Positions 41,817 to 50,764 are shown, counted from the stretch's first letter. The stretch is 64,000 bases of DNA from Acidimicrobiia bacterium (GCA_029863385.1 JAOTVU010000003.1:1-64000); one strand, 5' to 3'. A program made the numbers and translations. The notes: generated by a model from the sequence alone, not told the origin.

Positions 41817-43070
41817 ATGGCGTCGCCCGATCACGCCGACGGCGCCGCCGGGTTCGCCGCGCCCTATGACGCACCGTTCACCCTGGTCGTGGACCGGGTG
41901 GCGACCGGCGGAGCCGCACTCGGTTCCGGTCCGGACGGGCGGGTGGTCTTCGCCCACGGTGCGGTCCCCGGCGAGGAGCTGACCGCAGAGGCCACGACGG
42001 TTCATCGCTCCCGGGTCGAAGCCCGCCCCGTCGAGATCCTTCGGGCGTCACCCGACCGGGTGGACCCACCGTGCCGCCACGCACGACCGGACGGCGCCTG
42101 GGGAGGCGCCTGCGGCGGTTGCGACTGGCAGTACATCGCCGTTGAACGTCAACGGGCGCTGAGGGTCGAGATCGTCGAGGACTGCCTGAGGCGCCTGGCC
42201 CGCCTCGACCCGCTGCCACCGGTCCGGTCCGGGCCCGAACTGCCCGCTGACGGCTACCGCACCACCGTGCGGGCCGTCGTGTCGGGAGGGCGGGCCGGCT
42301 ACCGGAGACGGCGCTCGCATGAGCCGCTGGTCGTCGACGAGTGCGTCATCGCCCATCCCCGGGTCTCCGAGCTGCTGATCGACGGCCGCTTCGGTCCGTC
42401 GGCCACCGAGGTCGTGATCCGGGTTGGGGCCAACAGCGGTGAACGGATGGTCGTGATCGACCCGGCGGCCGAGGGGGTCGTCGTGCCCGATGATGTCGTG
42501 GTGGTCGGACGCAACGAGCTGACCGCCGGCCGCCGACCCCACATCCACGAGGAACTCGGTGGGCTGCGTCTCCAGATCTCGGCCGACTCCTTCTTCCAGT
42601 GTCGGCCGGACGGGGCGCTGGCCATGGCCCGCGTCGTCGGTGATCTGCTGGCTCCCTTCGAGGGCCCGATGCTCGACGCCTACTGCGGTGTGGGGCTCTT
42701 CGGCGCCCTGGCCGCCGTCGGCCGGCCGGTGATCGGCGTCGAGTCGAACCCGTCGGCCGCCGCCGACGCCCGCTGGAATCTTCGTCCGCACGGGCGGGTG
42801 GTGGAGTCAACGGTCGAACGCTGGGAACCCGAGCCGGTGGGGGTCGTCGTCGCCGATCCCGCTCGAACCGGTCTCAAGGCGGCTGCCTGTGACCGCCTGG
42901 TGGCCACCGGCGCGGCCGCCATCGCGCTGGTCAGCTGCGATCCGGCATCACTGGCCCGCGACACGATGCTGCTGGGCGACAGGGGCTTCGGACTGGAGTC
43001 GGTCACCGTGCTCGACCTGTTCGGGCACACCTCACACATCGAGACGATCTCGCTGTTCGCCCGTTTTTGA
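41817..43070 (+). CDS. TrmA/RlmD-type 5-methyluridine RNA methyltransferase
   Basis: 417 aa from ATG 41817. An N-terminal TRAM-like domain (LVVDRVATGGAALG ... VVFAHGAVPGE) precedes an iron-sulfur cluster set (CRHARPDGAWGGACGGCDW plus a later Cys in VVDECVIAH). The catalytic domain has FFQCRPDGA, the SAM motif MLDAYCGVGLFG (~282), DPARTGLKA and the nucleophile Cys in LVSCDPASLARD (~373). It probably methylates uridine C5 in 23S rRNA or tRNA. Its last 39 nt overlap the convergent selenoprotein gene. Confidence 0.9.
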   Translation: MASPDHADGAAGFAAPYDAPFTLVVDRVATGGAALGSGPDGRVVFAHGAVPGEELTAEATTVHRSRVEARPVEILRASPDRVDPPCRHARPDGAWGGACGGCDWQYIAVERQRALRVEIVEDCLRRLARLDPLPPVRSGPELPADGYRTTVRAVVSGGRAGYRRRRSHEPLVVDECVIAHPRVSELLIDGRFGPSATEVVIRVGANSGERMVVIDPAAEGVVVPDDVVVVGRNELTAGRRPHIHEELGGLRLQISADSFFQCRPDGALAMARVVGDLLAPFEGPMLDAYCGVGLFGALAAVGRPVIGVESNPSAAADARWNLRPHGRVVESTVERWEPEPVGVVVADPARTGLKAAACDRLVATGAAAIALVSCDPASLARDTMLLGDRGFGLESVTVLDLFGHTSHIETISLFARF

Positions 43071-43958
43071 TTCTCGATCCCGAACTCGGCCGCCGCGGCC
43101 GTCCGGGCTACCGATCGCCATGTAGGAAGCCCGCCAGTCGTTGTCCGGCCATTTCACCGGCGCCTGGACGGTCGTTCGGGGCAGGAACGCCGACTCGAAC
43201 AGGTTGAGGGCCGTGTCGACGACCAGTCGCTGTGCCTCCGGGTCGCCCGGCGGTCCGCACGGGTTGCCCAGAGGCAGATCGGTGAACACGAACCGGGCGA
43301 CCGCGGCCTGTTCGACGATGTCACGGGCACTGCCGACGACCACCGACGGGAATCCGGCCTGCTCGAGGTGGCGTGCGACCAAACTCACGGTTTGGTGGCA
43401 GACCGGTCACAGGGGAATCAGGATGACCAGATCGACGTCGTCCTCGTCGCACCATGCGGCGATGGTCTCGGCATCGGCTTGCGTGGATCGCTGACTGTAG
43501 GTGGTCGGAACGGAGAAGAACCGGTCGTTGAGCGACCCGAGACGGCCATCGGCGACGAACCCGGCCAGAGTCCGCAGCGGGAGAAACGACTCGACGTCGT
43601 TGGTGGTTGTTGCGGCCTTGTGCCAGAAGAGATCGTCGGTGTACATCTGCTCGGGTGGGGGGTGGGCGGCGAAGGCCCGAACCGACTTGGGCGGCCTCGA
43701 GCCGTCGTGGAACTCGACCGGAAACGTGGTCGTCACCACCGCCAGCCGGCTGGCTGCCAACGGCCGACGAGGTTTCTGAAACGGTGCCGAGTCGTTCGTC
43801 ACCCAGCGGTAGGGCCTGGCGTAGCCTTTGGCGGCGTAGTAACGCCGGGATCGATCGATGTAGCTGATGGCAACGCGATGAGCCGGATCGGGGGTCCCGT
43901 CGGCCCGGGTGACGCCGTCTTCGTGCGATGAGGCGAGCGCTGCCTCGGCTTCGGTCAT
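43032..43958 (-). CDS. Probable selenoprotein, glycine/sarcosine/betaine reductase selenoprotein B-like family
   Basis: 308 codons with one in-frame TGA at 43407-43409 (codon 184). The frame is open and coding in character on both sides: upstream ...DEDDVDLVILIPL, then TGA, then PVCHQTVSLVARHLEQAG and VVVGSARDIVEQ...FTDLPLGNPCG. The TGA falls in a U-P-V-C motif where Cys-containing relatives have C-P-x-C, as I recall them. A SECIS-like hairpin begins 10 nt downstream. The ATG at 43958 lies 7 nt after a TACGCT -10 box. Glycine-reductase B proteins use this Sec in C-N bond reduction; this short monomeric relative is uncharacterised. The alternative is a nonsense mutation in a pseudogene. No selA/B/C/D gene is in the window. 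Confidence 0.8.
43378..43396 (-). promoter_or_regulatory. SECIS-like hairpin downstream of the selenocysteine UGA
   Basis: On the mRNA strand ACCAAAC-CGUGA-GUUUGGU: a perfect 7-bp stem and a 5-nt loop with G at loop position 2. The loop starts 18 nt after the UGA. Bacterial SECIS elements typically have the apical loop about 16-37 nt downstream with a G among its first two bases, so all constraints are met. Confidence 0.75.
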
Positions 43959-43965
43959 GGCGACG

Positions 43966-43971
43966 AGCGTA
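43966..43971 (-). promoter_or_regulatory. -10 box (TACGCT), leaderless promoter of the selenoprotein gene
   Basis: TACGCT lies exactly 7 nt before the ATG at 43958. Confidence 0.55.
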
Positions 43972-44292
43972 GAACACCGGACGGCGGGCACCCCAAACGT
44001 CGAGGTCGTGGACCGTCGCCGCGGTGTGATGCGGCCGTCGCGCGGGCGTAGACGGCCCTGGTGTCGGTAGTATTGGTGGGCGCGGCTGCGGCGTTGGTGA
44101 AAGGCGGTCCGCCTGTGTATCCGACAAGACTGAAACATCTGCTCACGGGGGGTTGTCCGATGGGCTCGTGCACAACGGCGGTTGTTGGTGATACAGCTGC
44201 CCTATGGGCAACGTTGGGGGTCGTGTCGGCGGCCGTTGAAGGTGCGGCGAGACGAGAGTCGGGTTGTGCGCCCTGCCCGTGTGTGTGATGGT

Positions 44293-44309
44293 GTCGTGGG
44301 ACCCACGAC
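44293..44309 (+). promoter_or_regulatory. Inverted repeat upstream of the SPOR-like gene
   Basis: GTCGTGG-GAC-CCACGAC, 7-bp arms, 38 bp before the GTG at 44347 and just upstream of a TTAGAT -10-like box (44329-44334). It may be an operator. The rest of the 388-bp gap 43959-44346 shows no convincing gene. Confidence 0.35.
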
Positions 44310-44346
44310 GATCGCGGTGAACAAGGCTTAGATAGGAGATTCGGCT

Positions 44347-45801
44347 GTGGCCGAGACGGGAAACGAAAATGGACCGGCGAACGACGCTCGTGGTGGGGCG
44401 TTGAGCGGACCGCCGCCATCGCCTGGTGAAGCGGACCCCGAGTGGTCGACGAGTGACTTCTCGAGCCTCGACTTGGGGGAGGACGCGGTGGACACCTCGG
44501 CCCGGCCGCTCCGTCGGCTCGACCTTCCCCCGCTGGCCCAGACGGGCGACGCCGTGGGATCGTCCCAGGCCCCCCGACCGGCCGATGCCGGCGTCTTCGC
44601 CTCGGTGCCCGACGACGAGAACCTGACGATCAGCTCGTCGGCCGCGGCTGTGGATCGCACCTCCGGGCAGCCCGTTCGTCACGACGGGCCCGGCGTCGGC
44701 GGATTCCAGCCAACGGCGTCGGCCCCCAAGCAGGGAACACCACCTCATCCCCTCAGCGCGGTGCAAGGACCGGGACCGGGCGCCCCTCCGAGCCGAGGTA
44801 ACCAGGAACGGTACCGGCCCGGGATGGGAAGCGGACCGCCTCCCGGAGGCAACTACGGCGACTACACGACCGTCTACGAGGAGAACACGAGCGCCTTCGA
44901 CGACCGTTTCAGCGGCACCGATCGGCGACAGGCCGTTCCGATGGGTGGCCCCCGCCCCGTTCCGCCGGGCGGTCAGGGACCTCGTCAGGCCGGCCGCCCC
45001 CAGCTGGAGCTGGCACCGCCGCCCGTCCAGCAGGACCGAAGTCGATGGATGATCCCGGTCGCGGCACTGCTCGGTGTGCTCGCCCTGGCGGCCGGCTACT
45101 GGGTGTTCGTCCGCAACAACGACGACTCGGCCACCTTTGCCGCCGATTCGGACGACTTGGCTGCGGATCTGGTCGAGGAGGATCTGGAGGGCGACGCCGC
45201 CACCGATGCTGGGTCGACCGGATCGGCGGATCCGGCGGCTCCCACCGTGCTCTCGGATTCGCCGGTTCTGACCCTCGAGGGTGCAGCCGATGGACCGCTC
45301 GAGGTGGAGACCCAGTACGAGATGTCGATCGAGGGTGTCCCCAACGGCTCGGACTATCTCGTCGTCGTCGATGACATCCCGCAGGAACCGGCGCTCGACT
45401 ATCTGCCGGTGCTCATCCTCCCGGAGGGCAGACACACCATCTCGGTGACCGTTACATCGGGTGGTCAGACGGCCAACACCAACCCGGTCGAGGTCTACGT
45501 GCTCGCACCCGGACTGACGGCGACCCATCGGGCCAACCTGTCGTCGGTGAGCATCGCCGATCAGGGATGGGCCGAGGCGCTGAAGCAGTTCGACGAGTTC
45601 CGTGCGGCCGGACACGAGAATCTGATGCTCTCGCCTTCCGACCCGTATCCGAGCCTCCTGCCCGGCTTCTGGAACATCTATGTGGCCGGATTCGGCGATC
45701 ATGCGGCGGCAACGGCCTACTGCGAGCAGTTCGAGTTGTCGATCCCCGACCAGTGCTACCCGGCGCCGTTCGACCCGAACGGCCCGCCTCGAGACGGCTG
45801 A
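44347..45801 (+). CDS. Single-pass membrane protein with SPOR-like C-terminal domain
   Basis: 484 aa from GTG 44347 with AGGAG 7 nt upstream. Residues ~1-230 are a cytoplasmic, Pro/Gly-rich disordered region; one helix (MIPVAALLGVLALAAGYWVFV, ~236-256) follows; then an acidic linker, a beta-sandwich-like domain (~305-390: LEVETQYEMSIEGVP ... GRHTISVTVTSGG) and a C-terminal domain with FWNIYVAGFGDHAAATAYCEQF and a second Cys in DQCYPAPF, resembling SPOR domains that bind denuded septal glycan. A cell-division or wall role is inferred. Confidence 0.7.
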   Translation: MAETGNENGPANDARGGALSGPPPSPGEADPEWSTSDFSSLDLGEDAVDTSARPLRRLDLPPLAQTGDAVGSSQAPRPADAGVFASVPDDENLTISSSAAAVDRTSGQPVRHDGPGVGGFQPTASAPKQGTPPHPLSAVQGPGPGAPPSRGNQERYRPGMGSGPPPGGNYGDYTTVYEENTSAFDDRFSGTDRRQAVPMGGPRPVPPGGQGPRQAGRPQLELAPPPVQQDRSRWMIPVAALLGVLALAAGYWVFVRNNDDSATFAADSDDLAADLVEEDLEGDAATDAGSTGSADPAAPTVLSDSPVLTLEGAADGPLEVETQYEMSIEGVPNGSDYLVVVDDIPQEPALDYLPVLILPEGRHTISVTVTSGGQTANTNPVEVYVLAPGLTATHRANLSSVSIADQGWAEALKQFDEFRAAGHENLMLSPSDPYPSLLPGFWNIYVAGFGDHAAATAYCEQFELSIPDQCYPAPFDPNGPPRDG

Positions 45802-45905
45802 TCCGCCGGGGCTGACCGAACCGAAGACCGCGGCTGCTGCGACATTCTTCGCGCCCGAGGAGGTGGGGTGGCATCGTCGACCGATGCTGGCAGACTGTCC
45901 GACCG

Positions 45906-47579
45906 ATGAGTTCCTCGACAGCGGCATCGACACTGCGTCTACGGGTGTGGCAACGAAGGGCGCTTGATGCGTTCCTTTCCTCGGGGCAACCGGATTTCCT
46001 GGCCGTGGCCACACCGGGTGCGGGGAAGACGACGTTTGCCCTGACGGCGGCACGGATGGCGATGGCCAACCTTCCGGGCCGGCTGGTCGTCGTGGCCCCC
46101 ACCCGCCACCTCAAGGAGCAGTGGGCCGACGCCGCCCAGCGGTTCGGTCTCCATCTCTTCACCGACTGGCAGCCCGGTGATCTGATACCGGCCGACGCCC
46201 ACGGTGTCGTCACCACCTACCAGCAGGTCGGCAGTAGTCCGGAACCCTTCTTCGCCCTGTCCCAGGGCGGCTTTGTCGTGCTCGACGAGATCCACCACGC
46301 CGGTGAGGATCGAACCTGGGGCGACGGCGTCCGCTTGGCCTTCGATGGTGCCGCTCGTCGTCTGGCCCTGTCGGGAACTCCGTTCCGATCCGACACCAAC
46401 ACCATTCCCTTCGTCCGCTATGACGACGACGTCGTCGTGCCCGATATCGAGTACGGCTACGGCGACGCCCTGGGAGACGGTCGGGTCGTGCGACCGGTGT
46501 ACTTTCCGCGATTCGGCGGCTTCATGGAGTGGACCGCCCCGGACGGCTCGGTTCTGGCCGCCTCGTTCGACGACGCCCTGGCCCGAAACCACGCCAACCA
46601 GCGGCTCCGGGCCGCGCTGAGCCTGGAAGGGGAGTGGCTGCCGACCGTGGTCGGGCATGCCAACGAGCAGCTCATGAGGATACGGGCCGGCCACCCCGAG
46701 GCCGGCGGACTGGTCATCGCAACCGACCAGGATCACGCCCGGGGCATCGCCGATCTCCTGCGTCGCCGTTACGGCCAGAAGCCGGTTGTCGCCACCAGCG
46801 AGGATTCCGACGCCTCGGCTCGCATCTCCCGATTCGCCGAGAGCACCGATCCGTGGATCGTCGCCGTGCGCATGGTGTCGGAGGGTGTCGATATCCCCCG
46901 GCTCCGGGTCGCCGTCTACGCCACGACCACCACCACCGAACTGTTCTTCCGCCAGGCCGTCGGTCGGATCGTTCGCCACATCGCCGGTCGGGGCCGCCAG
47001 CGGGCCTACATGTTCATCCCGGACGACGTCCGTCTTCGCCACTACGGTTTCACCATCGCCGACTCCCGTCGCCACAGCCTCACGAAGAACACCAGGGAAT
47101 CGGACGATGACAGAACCCGCGACGCCGACACCGACCAGATGTCGCTGTTCTCGGTTCTTTCCGCCACCGCCACCGACGCCGACGCCGAACCGGACGTCCT
47201 GAGCGTCCACGACGAGCCGGGCCTCGATGACGAGCACGGGACCGACGGCGTCGACGAGCATCTCGGCCCCGAGGCACTGACGCTCGATCTCGGGCGGCTT
47301 CCACCACCGGCCGTCGCCACGGCGACGTCGTCGATCGGGTTCGGCCGATTCGACCGAAACGAACGCGACAGACTGCGGCGGATGAACAACGACCTGACGA
47401 AGGAGCTCGTCGACCTGACCGGTCGCCCCCACGCCCAGGTCAACGCCGAACTCAACCGGCGTGCCGGTATCGGCAAGGTGTCGGAGGCGTCGATCGTCCA
47501 GCTCAACCGTCGCAGCCGGGCCGCCGAGGACTGGCTCCGACACGAGCACCGACGGTCCCGATTCGCTCGGTTCACCTGA
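45906..47579 (+). CDS. Superfamily 2 DEAD/DEAH-box helicase
   Basis: 557 aa. RVWQRRALDAF (Q-motif-like), Walker A ATPGAGKTTFAL (~35), VVVAPTRHLKEQW, DEIHHAGED (DEAH-type box ~127), LALSGTPFRSD (motif III), and helicase C motifs VRMVSEGVDIPRLR and FRQAVGRIVRH. Residues ~400-557 are an Asp/Glu-rich linker and a C-terminal helical domain ending NRRAGIGKVSEASIVQLNRR. It resembles RadD/type III restriction-like helicases; role in DNA repair or RNA metabolism is open. No nuclease or methyltransferase partner lies beside it. Confidence 0.85.
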   Translation: MSSSTAASTLRLRVWQRRALDAFLSSGQPDFLAVATPGAGKTTFALTAARMAMANLPGRLVVVAPTRHLKEQWADAAQRFGLHLFTDWQPGDLIPADAHGVVTTYQQVGSSPEPFFALSQGGFVVLDEIHHAGEDRTWGDGVRLAFDGAARRLALSGTPFRSDTNTIPFVRYDDDVVVPDIEYGYGDALGDGRVVRPVYFPRFGGFMEWTAPDGSVLAASFDDALARNHANQRLRAALSLEGEWLPTVVGHANEQLMRIRAGHPEAGGLVIATDQDHARGIADLLRRRYGQKPVVATSEDSDASARISRFAESTDPWIVAVRMVSEGVDIPRLRVAVYATTTTTELFFRQAVGRIVRHIAGRGRQRAYMFIPDDVRLRHYGFTIADSRRHSLTKNTRESDDDRTRDADTDQMSLFSVLSATATDADAEPDVLSVHDEPGLDDEHGTDGVDEHLGPEALTLDLGRLPPPAVATATSSIGFGRFDRNERDRLRRMNNDLTKELVDLTGRPHAQVNAELNRRAGIGKVSEASIVQLNRRSRAAEDWLRHEHRRSRFARFT

Positions 47580-47620
47580 CGCCATCCACAACCGACGATG
47601 TTGCTGGACCGACATGAATG

Positions 47621-47626
47621 TAGGCT
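47621..47626 (+). promoter_or_regulatory. -10 box (TAGGCT) near the 47635 start
   Basis: TAGGCT lies 8 nt before the GTG at 47635 (ATG alternative at 47641). Confidence 0.4.
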
Positions 47627-47634
47627 GGTCTATC

Positions 47635-48696
47635 GTGGAGATGGGAAACGTGGGTTCCGATCAGCTGGCTCATGGCCGTGACGGGCTCGATGGCCTCGCC
47701 GGTCTCGATGCCATCACCGGTGAGGTTCCCACGCAGCCCCGAGCCCGTGCGTCGGTTCTTGCCGAAGACGGTCGCCGGAGTACCCGCGATCCAGCCGGCA
47801 CCATCTCGATCAATCTCGAGACCAACGACGTTCCGTTCCAGCAGCCGAATCCTCGGACCGTGCCGGCCGAGCCCCCGGGTCACGACTGGCGGGCGGCCGT
47901 CGTCGATGCGGGCCGGTGGCCGATCGTTGCGCTCGGTGTCGCCGCCGTTCTCGCCGCCGTCTTCGCCGCGTTCATCTCCCGCAACGGCCAGTCGCTGAGT
48001 GGTGACGCCGACTCGGCTGCGGCGCCGGCGGCCGTCGAATCCACGTCGGGTGCTGCTCCGGCCACCGATGCCGTAGCCGCGGGCGCAGCGCAAGCCGAGA
48101 TCGACCCGGACCCTCTCGCCGCGACCGGCGAACCCGACGGGTCGTCCGGACGATCCACCGGAGGGCTCGGGCCGGCCGAAGGATCCGGGTTCTTCACCGG
48201 GCAGATCGTGGAGCCCGATCGTTCACTGACCGAATCCAACGTCGACTGGGTGCCGACGACAACGACACCACCGACGACGGCGACGACGGTCACCACGCCG
48301 TCGACCGAGGTGCCGTCGTCGACCGAACCGTCGTCAACGACGACCGACAGCTCCGCCACCACCGTCGTCCCCGACGAGATCAAGGTCCGTGCCCTCGGTC
48401 CGGGAACGGCCGATGAGTCGAGTCCCGCCGTCGTGAGTGGTGGCCGGGTGACCCTCGAAGCGGAGGGTTCGGACAACGGCCTTCGCTACCGATTCGTGGT
48501 TTCCGTGCGCGATGACGACGGGGATTGGCGGCAGGTCGACCGAAGTGGTTGGCGGTCCCGCTCCAGCTGGACCGTGAGGACCAGGGAGTTCAGGGGCCGC
48601 ACGGTCCGCTGGACGGTCACAGCGGTCGACCGTTCTGGCGAACGCACCGCCGAGAGCACTCCGCTGTACTTCCGGGTAGGCGGCGACGACGACTGA
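47635..48696 (+). CDS. Single-pass membrane protein with Thr-rich linker and C-terminal beta domain
   Basis: 353 aa from GTG 47635; ATG 47641 and 47614 are alternatives, the last unlikely as it lies upstream of the -10. A cytoplasmic stretch of ~100 residues, a helix (WPIVALGVAAVLAAVFAAFI, ~104-124), an Ala/Ser/Thr-rich extracellular linker with TTTTPPTTATTVTTPS (~206-245), and a ~95-residue beta-rich domain (VTLEAEGSDNGLRYRFVV ... RWTVTAVDRSGERTAES) of fibronectin/Ig type. The plan echoes that of the 44347 protein. Family not recognised; an envelope location is certain only from the helix. Confidence 0.65.
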   Translation: MEMGNVGSDQLAHGRDGLDGLAGLDAITGEVPTQPRARASVLAEDGRRSTRDPAGTISINLETNDVPFQQPNPRTVPAEPPGHDWRAAVVDAGRWPIVALGVAAVLAAVFAAFISRNGQSLSGDADSAAAPAAVESTSGAAPATDAVAAGAAQAEIDPDPLAATGEPDGSSGRSTGGLGPAEGSGFFTGQIVEPDRSLTESNVDWVPTTTTPPTTATTVTTPSTEVPSSTEPSSTTTDSSATTVVPDEIKVRALGPGTADESSPAVVSGGRVTLEAEGSDNGLRYRFVVSVRDDDGDWRQVDRSGWRSRSSWTVRTREFRGRTVRWTVTAVDRSGERTAESTPLYFRVGGDDD

Positions 48697-48745
48697 TGAG
48701 CGCCGAACGAGAGCGTCGGCCGACCGGTGTTCGAGGTTTTCGCTG

Positions 48746-49582
48746 TCAGGTACGGCCGGGTGTCTGACCGAACTTCTTCTTCTCGAAGCGACGGCGGGCC
48801 AACCAACCCATCGATGCCAATGCGGCGGCCGCCTCACGTTCGGCCTCTATCGATCGTCGAGTGGCGGCGAGTCGGGCCCGGCGTTCGTCCTCGGCCAATG
48901 TCTGCTCCCGCTCGATCCGGGCCCGCAGCTCGGCCATCTTGGCATCGGTGACCATCCTGGCCGACCGCTCATCCCGGAGACGGTCGACCGTCTGTTGGCG
49001 TTCGTATCGCTCCTCGGCCAGCTCCCTCACCATTCGCTGCTGGCCGGCGGCCATGGCCGCCATGGCCCGTTGCGATTCGCGGGCCCGGGCTTCGGCTTCG
49101 GCCCGTTCCTCGTGCGCGCCGAGGAGCCGGTTGAGGAGGGCACCGTCGACGATCTCGGCCACCGTGATCTCCTCGGTGGACTGCTCGTAGACTCGGGCGG
49201 TCACATCGTGGCCGGGCTCGGGGCGATGCACCAGTTCCCGCCCGTCGCTCGACGTCTCGTTGCCTGGCGTGTCGATGTTCGACCTGTCGTCGGATGCCGT
49301 CCCGGCGTCGGCGGGCTCGATCACGAGCTCGGCGGCCGGTTCGACCTCGGTCACCGTGACGGACGGACCATCCTTGGTGAGATCGACCGAGGTCACCGTC
49401 CATCCGTGGCGGTTCACCAGCTGATCGACCATGCCCGCCGGTACGACCCAGGTCGGGCCGTCCGGTGCCGCCACCTTGGCCGCCTCGGGCAGGGCGCCGG
49501 TGCGGATCATGCGCTTGAGCAGGTCAACGTCAACGCCGACCCGCCCGGACAATTCACTGAGAGTTACAACCTCGGTCGTCAT
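48746..49582 (-). CDS. HTH/coiled-coil protein with GWLxR motif (paralogue B)
   Basis: 278 aa; the ATG at 49582 follows GGAGG at 4 nt. Like paralogue A it has an N-terminal HTH (VGVDVDLLKRMIRTGALPEA ... TWVVP ... RHGWTV, ~10-60), an acidic linker, a long coiled coil (~140-260: AHEERAEAEARARESQRAM ...) and ends SMGWLARRRFEKKKFGQ. The HTH and the terminal GW motif align residue for residue with paralogue A, but the disordered tail after the motif is absent. It converges with the 47635 gene. Function unknown; a DNA-binding, self-associating structural or regulatory protein is inferred. Confidence 0.7.
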   Translation of the reverse strand: MTTEVVTLSELSGRVGVDVDLLKRMIRTGALPEAAKVAAPDGPTWVVPAGMVDQLVNRHGWTVTSVDLTKDGPSVTVTEVEPAAELVIEPADAGTASDDRSNIDTPGNETSSDGRELVHRPEPGHDVTARVYEQSTEEITVAEIVDGALLNRLLGAHEERAEAEARARESQRAMAAMAAGQQRMVRELAEERYERQQTVDRLRDERSARMVTDAKMAELRARIEREQTLAEDERRARLAATRRSIEAEREAAAALASMGWLARRRFEKKKFGQTPGRT

Positions 49583-49792
49583 GGAGCCTCCACGGCGGTC
49601 GAGCACGCCCCGCCCAGAGCGCTCACGTAGGCCAAAGATCGGATGTCTACGATCGACAAAATATGGCCCACGGTCGCGCGGTGGGTGGATGGGTCCGACC
49701 TGCTTGTCGGATCAGCCCCCGAATCGCCGCTCACCCAGAGGATCCGTCGATTTTTACTTTTCGGTTACGGGGGGTGGCGCCGAACGGCCGGG

Positions 49793-50755
49793 TCAGGCGC
49801 GGTACTCGACGCCGGGCAGTACGCACAACATCTCGTAGAGGAGATTGGCCGCAAGGAGTGAGGTACTTCCGGACAGATCGTAGGCCGGTGCCACCTCGAC
49901 CAGGTCGCAACCCACGACGTCGAGACCCCGGCAGCCCCGGATGATCTCGAGTGCCTGCACCGTGGTCAGACCCCCGATCTCCGGTGTTCCCGTTCCGGGC
50001 GCGAAGGACGGATCGATGCCGTCGATGTCGAAGCTGAGGTAGACGGGTGCGTCGCCGTCGGTACCGCCGACCTGGCTTCGAACCTCGGCCATCAGCGGTT
50101 CGAGCGACCGGTGCCAGCACTCCTCGACCTGGACCACCCGGAAACCCTGCTCCCGGGACCAGTCGAAGTCGTCGGCCGCATAGCCGGTGCCCCGCACCCC
50201 GATCTGCACGACCCGGTCGCCGTCGAGCAGTCCCTCTTCGACGGCCCGCCGGAACGGGGTGCCGTGAGCGATCTTCTCGCCGAACATGGTGTCGTTGATG
50301 TCGGTGTGGGCATCGACGTGGACCAGGCCGACCGGTCCGTGTTCGGCGGCCATCGCCCGCAGGACGGGAAGGACGATCGTGTGGTCGCCCCCCATCGTGG
50401 CGGTGCGGACGCCGTGTTCGAGGAGACCTCGGTAGTGGTTCTCGATCCGGGTCACGGAATCGGCGAGGTTGTAGGGGTTGGTGGCCACGTCGCCGCAGTC
50501 GTCGATCCGGAGGCTGTCGAACGGAGCGGCCCTGGTGGCCATGTTGTAGGGCCGCAGCAGTACGGACTCCGAGCGGATACCCCGGGGGCCGAACCGGGCG
50601 CCGGGTCGATTCGAGGTGCCGATGTCGAACGGTACGCCGACGACGGCGACATCGAGCTCGGCGGGATTCGATGATCCGGGCAGGCGCATGAACGTGGCGA
50701 TGCCACCGAAGCGGGGCATCTCGTTTCCGCCCAATGGTTGGGGATGGTCGCTCAT
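49793..50755 (-). CDS. Ureohydrolase (agmatinase/arginase family)
   Basis: 320 aa. Binuclear Mn-site motifs GGDHTI (~122), HVDAHTDIND (~144) and SFDIDGIDPSFAPGTGTPE (~228) are complete. VGVPFDIGTSNRPGARFGPRGIR is the N-terminal block of the agmatinase/guanidinobutyrase branch rather than true arginase. It hydrolyses a guanidino group to urea plus an amine; agmatine, guanidinobutyrate or another substrate cannot be told apart here. It is last in a five-gene minus-strand operon, 9 nt after the methyltransferase. Confidence 0.9.
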   Translation of the reverse strand: MSDHPQPLGGNEMPRFGGIATFMRLPGSSNPAELDVAVVGVPFDIGTSNRPGARFGPRGIRSESVLLRPYNMATRAAPFDSLRIDDCGDVATNPYNLADSVTRIENHYRGLLEHGVRTATMGGDHTIVLPVLRAMAAEHGPVGLVHVDAHTDINDTMFGEKIAHGTPFRRAVEEGLLDGDRVVQIGVRGTGYAADDFDWSREQGFRVVQVEECWHRSLEPLMAEVRSQVGGTDGDAPVYLSFDIDGIDPSFAPGTGTPEIGGLTTVQALEIIRGCRGLDVVGCDLVEVAPAYDLSGSTSLLAANLLYEMLCVLPGVEYRA

Positions 50756-50764
50756 CGTTGTGTT

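Noticed and set aside
43407..43409. TGA as an ordinary stop or nonsense mutation, making two genes or a pseudogene
   Set aside because: The downstream frame lacks its own promoter or ribosome site, continues family similarity at once, and has a SECIS-like hairpin. Kept as the alternative in the feature entry.
44061..44288. A 75-codon GTG-start frame upstream of the SPOR-like gene
   Set aside because: No family resemblance, no ribosome site, and an unconvincing residue composition.
45906..47579. Helicase as part of a restriction or defence system
   Set aside because: No nuclease, methyltransferase or other defence gene is beside it.
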